DNA of 64,000 bases, taken from the NCBI GenBank assembly GCA_944548615.1, contig OX155980.1, positions 39,128,475 to 39,192,474 of the forward strand, read 5' to 3'. Position numbers and translations under genes: made by a program. Of this stretch, positions 56,386 through 64,000 are shown piece after piece (position 1 is the first letter of the stretch; each line of letters opens with the position of its first letter). Origin of the DNA: Micropterix aruncella (Eukaryota; Arthropoda; Insecta; Lepidoptera; Micropterigidae). The notes below the pieces were generated by a model that did no database searches, was not told where the DNA came from, and saw nothing but the letters and a program-made list of their open reading frames with translations.

Positions 56386-56860
56386 AGTTTATACAGGGTT
56401 GGCCACATTAGGTGGAGCCATTTATTTAACAAAGAAAACATGAAAACACTTTTATGCTTTTCAAATAAAAATCATTTAATTTGGTTTAAGGAGATTTTAT
56501 TACATCACTTTCTCAGGATTATATCGCGCAAGTGGTCACCCTTAGCTCGAATGGCGTAATTTGCCCGTTGTTTGACATTTTTCATCGTATTTGTCAATGT
56601 TTCGGCCGATATGGCAGCTATTTCCTGGCGGATGTTGGCCTTAAGTTCGTTCTAGCGTCCTTGGCTTGTTGATTTAAACTTTTGACTTCAAGTTGGAAGA
56701 CATGAAAAAGTCTGACGGTGTCAAATCGAGCGAACGCGGAGGTAAGTCAAAATCAACATTACTAAGCGACCGGGGAACAATGGCTTCAAAAAATCGATTG
56801 TAGCACGAGCTGTATGGGGTGGTTCGCCACTGAATAGAGAAATCCAGAAAAAAAAATATT
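56386..56860 (-). pseudogene. Mariner/IS630-type transposase remnant, C-terminal part
   Basis: The minus strand reads HTARATIDFLKPLFPGR, then RSLDLTPSDFF (cf. the PDLxPxDFFLW catalytic-region motif), then in another frame LKANIRQEIAAISAETLTNT followed by MKNVKQRANYAIRAKGDHL. It ends near a TACAGGGTTGGCCACATTAG terminus at 56391. It is frameshifted and 5'-truncated. Confidence 0.65.
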
Positions 56861-59254
56861 CCGTTTTAAGAGGTTTGGGAGAGTGGAGAAGATGGGGTAG
56901 TAAAACATCAGCAACGAGCTACAAGCTATTTTTTTAAGCTATTTTTAACGTGCAATTTTTTTTAAAATGGCTATGCGCTAACCAAAATTTGGTCCTAATG
57001 AATTAAATTATTGACATCAAATGAATTGAAATATTGCATAATCCAACTGAGTTAAGAGGTCAATGGCAAGTTGAAGAGCCTCGTATTGAGCACACGCAGA
57101 GAAATCGATGGCAAACGACTTGATAGTTACTTTTAATGGTAATGCTAGCCGACCGACAGAGTTGATTTACGTTACTATGAGGAAACCCCGGGCCCCAGGA
57201 TATTGCACAACGCGTCGCTGAGTGTGTTTCTCCGCAGACTCGCCAGGACATAGGCTTATTAAAGCCCGCATTTGCGCAAACATCGACACCGGACTGGAGC
57301 TAGAGGCGCGTAGGCTTTTTACAAAATAAAGCTATATTTGACGAATTTTAAACTGGCGTCGTTAGGATTAGGCTCGATCCCCATTAGTTGCTGTCCATAA
57401 CGACATTTTCGCACGTATTCGTACCTGCGTATGGTTTACGTTTGCATACTCCAAAAAATTGGTCCGCATAATGTTCCGAATTGGTCCCAAATTCAACCAA
57501 AACGAGCAGAAAGTGATCAACATTACCATAAATTGTATCACTAACTCGAAAATTTCAGCGTTCTAACTTCCAGTACAACACTTTAGGAGATGTCTGGCAT
57601 TAGAGACCTCTATGTATATTTGGTAATAGGCTGCTTTATGGCGAGCTTTATCTATCAATTCTTCATCTATTCTCTATAATAAATTGTAGATAAGGCCACA
57701 AAACTCCCGGGCTCGTCTGCAGGATCTGTAGATCATTTATAACTGTGCACGCTATTAAGGCAGTCTATACAGAGTAAACTGGAATACGGGTCGCCCGTTT
57801 GGAATTCTCGTTATTAGGCTTATTAAAGTGGCCAATACCCTGCCAAAGAGTGATCCGAGCTTCTGACTATTCGAAGAGAACCAGTTTATTAGCTGCCTGA
57901 CTGCTTCATTAAAAATGATGACCTGGTTAGAAACAATCTTATCATCATTATACCCAAACGATAGTTTGATATCCTTATGTCTTGAGAAACCCTATGCGCC
58001 ACATTTGAGTGCCTGTTTTCATTCCGCAATTACATTGTCGCTGACACACCTCTCATCTAATACAATATCTAAGCGAACCTTTTCAGTCCGCTGCGCCGCT
58101 CTTTCCCTTTTACAGATTGCTAAATGTAACGGTGATTTCCAATCCGAATTATTTCTTCATACAGTCAAAGTCAACATTCTTGGATAACTTGAACACATTT
58201 TTAAGTAACACGTACGCACTACGCACACGCATAAAAAGTATTATTTTCAGTTTCATTTCATTTTGGTCACTGTATAACAGCAGCCGGTATATTATTCAGG
58301 CCATTGGAGTTTCTGCGTATTTTGTAATTTAAGATGACCTTGATTTGCAAGCAACTTAAATTCTTTTTATCTAGGACCATTACGAAGAGCTTACATTATG
58401 AGAAGGCGCGACCCGCCGAGCCGGCCGCGTTATAATACCGATATGACAAAGGAGTATGCTGTACTCCAAGATGCACCGTACTGGATATGAAACACCAACT
58501 TTGCTGCCTGCTGTGCCGCGATAACAGACGTTCGATGACAGCGGGCCTAGTAAATATGTCAGTTTCAAAGGTTTTCATTTTCTCATTTTTCATGTCAGTA
58601 TTAAGCTGTGAAAACTCGAAGAAGCAGCTGAATCAGAACTAATAGTTATTGTATACAAATAATATATAGTTTCAACAAAGGACTCGACATTTAAGGCGAC
58701 TTAATAACAATGTTTTTTTTTATTCGTCAGATTTCTTTTAGGTGTAACATAAATCATTTGCTATGTAACTATTTCATAATATTGACTGCTCTAAAAAATT
58801 AAGACTTAATTCAGAACTCTGCGGGTGAGATTTCGAGTGTTTATCGATTTTGGTCTCTCTGTATGTCACCGTCGATTATCTTATCGACTTGGTATTTGGC
58901 ATAGTTCTCGAAATAGCTGGCTTCAGAAGTCAAAAGTGAAAACTACTTAACAAATAATATTTAAGCCTTAAATCAAATTTAATTTAACTGACTTTCTAAC
59001 TAACTGACAAATGATCAGGCATATTTGATAGGCCAAACTAGTATGTACTCGTATATATAAATATCAGGAAATTTAGTAATATATCTCCTACGATTATTCG
59101 TAACATATATATTAATAGAATTAGGAAATTATTTTGTATTACATAGTTATATAATGTAGGCCGATTGGAATTTCCGAACCTTTTTACTTTATTCGCCCGA
59201 GCCACGCTATTCAAAGCCCTATTAGTCCGGTCAAATTAGGGTTTCACCTCGGAA
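56861..59254. other. No confidently recognisable feature
   Basis: Small open frames (57060..57251, 57915..58187, 58396..58593) match nothing I recognise. Parts around 57580..57900 may be old repeat sequence. Confidence 0.45.
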
Positions 59255-60690
59255 TGAGAGATAATAAGCTGGAAACTTGTATACACCTTCATTTTGGCGT
59301 TCTATACGTTGTCTCAAAAGTCTCATAAAATCTCGTGTCTGCGTGGTGAGTTATTCAAGGTCAAAAGTCACAAAAATCGGTTTTCCGCTATTATCTAGGT
59401 TTCTATAGCTCCAATGATGTTGACATCTATGACAAAAAATGTAGAGCATACGATTTTTGACAATTTTTGTAGCAAACATTGTTTTATGCGCTTATCTTTG
59501 ACTACGTTAAAATGATCGTGCTTTTACATTTTTTCACATTTCACTATTTTACATTTTTCTTGACTGCGACTCCATCAGCTGTTTGGCCACATAATAAACA
59601 GTTTTTTGAAATCAAACTCTTCATTCCTTTTTTTACGAAATACACTGGATGATGGTAAAAGTATACCTTCTTCTAGGCGTCGTTTCGATGCTGCTATGGA
59701 TTTTTTACTAATGTACACTTTTCGACACTCAACATGCACAATCAGAGAGGTTAAAGTATTTAAGAAGTCTATGTGACCGTCATTTCTTTCGAAACTTGCA
59801 GTTTTTCAAGTTTTCAAGCCACGCACTACATTAACAGAATCACATTCTAAAAGTGACTTCTTACAAATAAAACACAAATCAGCCATAATTTTCAAAATTG
59901 TACGCTCGTCGTTGCCGAGATCTAAACGAAACAAAGGAACATCTGTCTCAAGATCTAATTATAAATAAAGAAAGGCGTATACTTAGGGTACTGCATTCTC
60001 AGGTATATATTTCATAGAAAAAGGTCGGATTATAGGGTTCCGCCTTCCCAGTTATGAACCTAATAGAAAAATAAGTATTTATGGGTTTACACATTTAAAG
60101 GCAAAATACTTAATTACTTTTATACTTAAAATCTATTTAAAATAAATATTTATATATTATTAAGATCTATAATAAGTATTTTATTTCATGAGTTTTAAAT
60201 AACACAAAGTAGGTAAGTACTATTAAATGAATATATTAGATATATGTAAAATGTTATTAAATACAATGTTTTAGCTAATAAATAATACAAATTATTCATT
60301 GCTAATGATATTTAAATGATTTAATAACTTTATACAGGGTATTATTCACCGAGATTCACAGTTGACCTTGCATTACAGTATGGCTGAGCGCTGCTCGCTC
60401 TCCGCACTCCGCCCTCTATCTCAAAAACGGTTAAGTGCATAAAAAAATGTTTGATACAAAAGTTGTCGCAAATCGTATGCTCTACATTTTTATCGTAGAT
60501 GTTAACATCAGTGAAGCTACAGAAATGTAGATAATCGCAAAAAACCAATTTTGGTGACCTTTGACCTTGAATAACTTTCGACGCAGACACGAGATTTTAT
60601 GAGACTTTTGAGACGTATAGAACGCCGAAATAAAGGTGTATACCAATTTCCAGCTTATTATCTCTCATTCCGAGATTTACCCCCTTTTTT
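59255..60690 (-). mobile_element. Second DNA element with inverted ends and a transposon protein remnant
   Basis: 59255..59510 and 60420..60690 are diverged inverted copies: TCGGAATGAGAGATAATAAG, GGTATACACC/TTGTATACACC, TCTCATAAAATCTCGTGTCT and GTAGAGCATACGATTT. The minus-strand protein remnant (59575..59886) lies between them. True ends may extend outside; no target duplication was found. Confidence 0.55.
59575..59886 (-). pseudogene. N-terminal zinc-binding part of a transposon protein, one in-frame stop
   Basis: From ATG at 59886 the minus strand encodes MADLCFICKKSLLECDSVNV, VRGLKT, a stop, then FERNDGHIDFLNTLTSLIVH, VECRKVYISKKSIAASKRR, and RNEEFDFKKLF before TGA at 59575. The C-x2-C...H-x2-C(R)KxY module and FDFKxL ending belong to the same broad group of insect transposon proteins as the 21-23 kb gene. 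Only the first ~100 codons survive. Confidence 0.6.
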
Positions 60691-61489
60691 TGCTAAAGTG
60701 ACTGCACTATATCCTAATTGTTTATTTAACCCATGTGCATTACTTAAAACTCTAAAACCGTTTCGATTGCCAAATTCACAAAGCTATCTGTTTGCAATTG
60801 GTGGGGAGCCCACCAGAGTCTCTACAAAATAAGGGAGAAAAATCTTAAAAATTGTTCATAAGAAGTGACGATGAAACTTTTGGAACATTTATGGAAAATT
60901 TTGGAAATTAGCACGATTTTCACATTTGAGTTCTATGTTGTATTTCAAAAAAAATGCCTGGGAACCTGCCAGGGAATTTGTCTCTTGCCAGAAAGATGGG
61001 AGAACGCCATAGCTAGCGATGGACAATACATTGAATGAAATGCACTTTCCAATTTGTTTCGAAATGAATGTTAAATATCACAAAAATATTAGATAATTTT
61101 TAATCAAATATGACGCAAAACGCGTACTAAAAAAGTACGCGTTTTGAGCACAATTATTTATGTTATTTTTGGTGACCTAAATACCATTTTAATTCCATTT
61201 GTACGAGTGGGTATGTAATAAGTAATTTTATTTACCGAATAGGGTATGTCTACTTTGTTATTGATAATATTATATAGAAATAATTCCGTCGAGTTTTTCT
61301 TTGATATGATTGATGAATGTCATCAAATTTACATGAGCGTCTTAATGACAACGTTATTTAAAACCCGAAATCAGTATATTATTAAGATAACAAAAAGTTC
61401 AGCTGTTGTTATAAAAATTTATTTTCAAAAAAAGTATTTCCTGAGGGATACACTGTACGTTTAAAGTCAGCGGAAAGTAGGTTTAGTTA

Positions 61490-61675
61490 GGTGATGGTGG
61501 AAGAGGCGTCCCCGTGCCCGATACGCGGTTGCGTTCGTGCACATCGGTATTTTAGTGGAGAGAGAAAAACAACAAATGCGGCAAGTGCAAGTGAGCGTTA
61601 CACAAGAGTGCATGGTGCATCCGAGACGAGACCGCGCGACCGCCGCGGCGCACAGTGGATACCCTAGCTAAACAT
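61490..61675. promoter_or_regulatory. GC/CpG-rich island, possible promoter or 5' non-coding exon
   Basis: About 185 bp with GCGGTTGCGTTCGTGCACAT, GAGACGAGACCGCGCGACCG and CCGCGGCGCAC inside very AT-rich DNA, with no repeat relatives in the window. It could be the first exon/promoter of the reductase (minus) or of an unseen neighbour. No splice site or core element decides. Confidence 0.3.
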
Positions 61676-64000
61676 ACTCCGATTAAATACAGTCCTCGTC
61701 ATATATCTGTGGCCACAGGTCAAAATTAAATAGCGATAAATCAAAATACACCATTTTCTGATAGATATCTTTTTATTTTTATAAATGCGTTCCTCGTTCA
61801 TTAGGGACATTTTATTAATTTCCCGGAACAGACTAAATATAACTCCAAAGTATACCTTGATTACTATTATTACTATAGAATAGAATATACAACTTTTTAT
61901 CTGGGCAACTTTTTCCCTGATTGTCTCATAAAAAGATAGTTCTGATACACTCTCTGTCCTGTTTAGCTATATACAGGTTGAAACGATTATAAATATAGTA
62001 AATAATGTTTTTTCTTGAATTTACATATTTATTATTTTTTTAAACTACAGATACAACGCCTTTTAAGATTATGTAACAATAAAATTTGAAAAATGTTTTT
62101 TTCTTTTAAAATAAAATACTCCCAATAAATCAGTTTTGCAGAAGCATGAAAAAGGTATCCATACATAAACCTTACAATTGGAATCGCTCGAATTCCTCGA
62201 GTAATGTCATTCGACAGGACCTCAAGCGTGGTTCCTTCGATATAAATTTTTGGTTTCAGGTATCTCCATAAAAATTGTCGCAATTTCGGAGAGATTCGTA
62301 ATTAAATTTTCGTATTTCGGGACATTTCGTATCCTTTTTAATAAAAGTAGATACAAAATATGTGCTAAGTAAACACCAACGTTTTGTCTCAAAACCAAAT
62401 ACTTTACGCTCATTCGTCCACCGCTCCACGGTTACTGAAATGGCATCTGATAGTGAATAGATCAACCATTGCGCATAAGACAAATCCTCCCAAGATGTTA
62501 CAATGAAATATGTTTATTATTATGCGCCAACTTCAATTATATAAGGGGCCCCAGGCTCAGTTCGCTGGGGGTAAAGCCGTTCGTCAGCTTTGCAAATTCC
62601 TAAGCCCGGGTAGACAAAATGACCTCAGTCGTTAAAACTACTCGAGTGGTGGATAGGGGGGAGAAGCCAACCATTCACCTCGCTAGAAAATTAAATATCT
62701 TATAGCCATCTCAAAAACAATAACATCACTTTGCATAACGCATCGATCTCAAGTCGGCTCAGTTTGACAATATTTAGGATTTCGACACACTGTACGCCGC
62801 AAAGTGGCGGTTTGCGTGTTTTGCCAATAAATCGTTGTTTACACCATTCTATTGACCTGTCGTGCCATTGGCCGATATTTACGCATTGCGAGTAAACTCA
62901 TCTTGCAGTTTTTATTAGGAACACCTAACACACAATTGTACACATTTTAACTAGTTAATAATGAGTTAAAATAACATCCATGCAACATACGAGAACACGA
63001 AACCAAACATAAGTTATTGGAAGCTGAAACTCTCTTATACAAACTTTAACATCTTGAGGTACTTTTTTTATATAGATAGTTATAGAAGCAACAACTAAAT
63101 CTCTTTATTGGCGTTATAATCAAGCTTCTATTTAGTTCTATGTATTCTATTCAAGTTCTAGTTCTATTCAAGCTTCTATTTATTCTGAGAGAAAAGTTTT
63201 ACTACGGTCCTCAATAAAGTAAGTTTGCCTCGCTGAAAGCGGCGATATCAACATATAGCGACTGCAATATAAATTTAAATACATATAACCTAAAAGATAC
63301 TTGTAGGGTGCTGTAGGGACTATTTCTGCGATTAATAGTTTGGGATTTATTCCAATAAACTACTACATAGTTTGGAGATCAAATGTATGTATCCCAGTTT
63401 AAAATTATGTAACAAACTGTCTCAGCTCACATTATCAGAATCAACGTATATTTCTACAGATAATTTTGCATTTTATCATATTGTTAAAGTTAGTAGGCGT
63501 GCGTGCGTTTTTTTTTTGTATTTATTTTAAACCTATATATTTTGGCATTTTAGCATAAAAATTTTCTACTTCAATTACTAAAAAGACCTTAGTATTGAAG
63601 TAATTAGTTAATTAGTTAATTAACATATGTCGATTGTACAAATAAAAAAATAATAGCAAATATTTAATAAAAAAATATTTTACTGTAGTTTTTAATTGGG
63701 AAGTCTAATAATACGAGCAGGGGGTGCGTTAATGATCAATTTCTATGAAAAAAATAATATTGAAACATAACAATGACGAAAAGAACCAATAAGGTATCTC
63801 AACATTAATTGTATAGTAAAGAAGTTCGTTAAGCGATTACTCCAATCAATTATTTTTTAGAAACCTATTTACGCCTATCTTGTAAATTATTTCTTATTCA
63901 CGTAAATTAGAATCGAAATCATAGAAAAAAACCTTAATGACGTGTTTTTTCTTACTAGCGTCATTACAAAATAAGACCTCGAATACCTCACCAGAAAATT
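61676..64000. other. No recognisable gene
   Basis: AT-rich. Minus-strand frames at 62032..62483 are unrecognised. Repeat T copy 2 lies at 62540..62710. Confidence 0.5.
62540..62710. repeat. Interspersed repeat T, copy 2
   Basis: GGGGCCCCAGG, GGGGGTAAAGCC, TTCCTAAGCCCGGGTAGA, ATGACCTCAGTCGTTAAAAC and CACCTCGCTAGAAAATTAAA parallel 41285..41620 in the same orientation. Confidence 0.65.

Overview
The window is an AT-rich, intron-rich arthropod nuclear sequence, most likely from a moth or butterfly. The evidence is two insect gene families with GT-AG introns and a dense load of insect-type LINE, Helitron, Penelope and DNA-transposon debris. Species cannot be fixed from the sequence. There is no sign of prokaryotic or organellar DNA: no operons, CRISPR array, convincing tRNA or rRNA.

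Two host genes can be read, and they converge. On the + strand, 682..11335 holds the last three coding exons of a KLF6/7-type Kruppel-like factor (luna), a nuclear C2H2 zinc-finger transcription factor. Its first exon(s) lie left of the window. On the - strand, 42420..16844 holds a complete seven-exon fatty acyl-CoA reductase of 510 residues, with Rossmann motif, YxxxK catalytic pair and sterile/FAR_C domain. All exon phases agree. Nothing links the two genes functionally. The 5.5 kb between their stop codons (11336..16843) lacks recognisable transposons and probably holds their 3' UTRs.

The rest is mostly mobile-element wreckage inside introns and in the 21 kb upstream of the reductase. The luna intron at 4258..11147 carries a perfect 162-bp inverted repeat between long (AT)n tracts, directly followed by a decayed Helitron (5450..8841) with recognisable Rep/helicase remnants. 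The 14.6-kb reductase intron (18291..32909) carries a 4.1-kb DNA transposon with ~540-bp terminal inverted repeats, an apparent 3-bp target duplication and a decayed gene of a poorly classified transposon family (20380..24509). It also holds a nested foldback structure, a mostly intact LINE reverse transcriptase, a SWIM-type transposase remnant and a Penelope-like element. The 42.4..64 kb region contains further LINE pieces, a mariner-type remnant, several interspersed repeat families and a second element (about 59.25..60.69 kb) with a related transposon protein.

The strongest candidates for something not well described are the 20380..24509 transposon and its relative at 59.25..60.69 kb, the perfect palindrome at 4987..5334, and the nested foldback at 24966..25625. 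No intact undescribed multi-gene system is visible.
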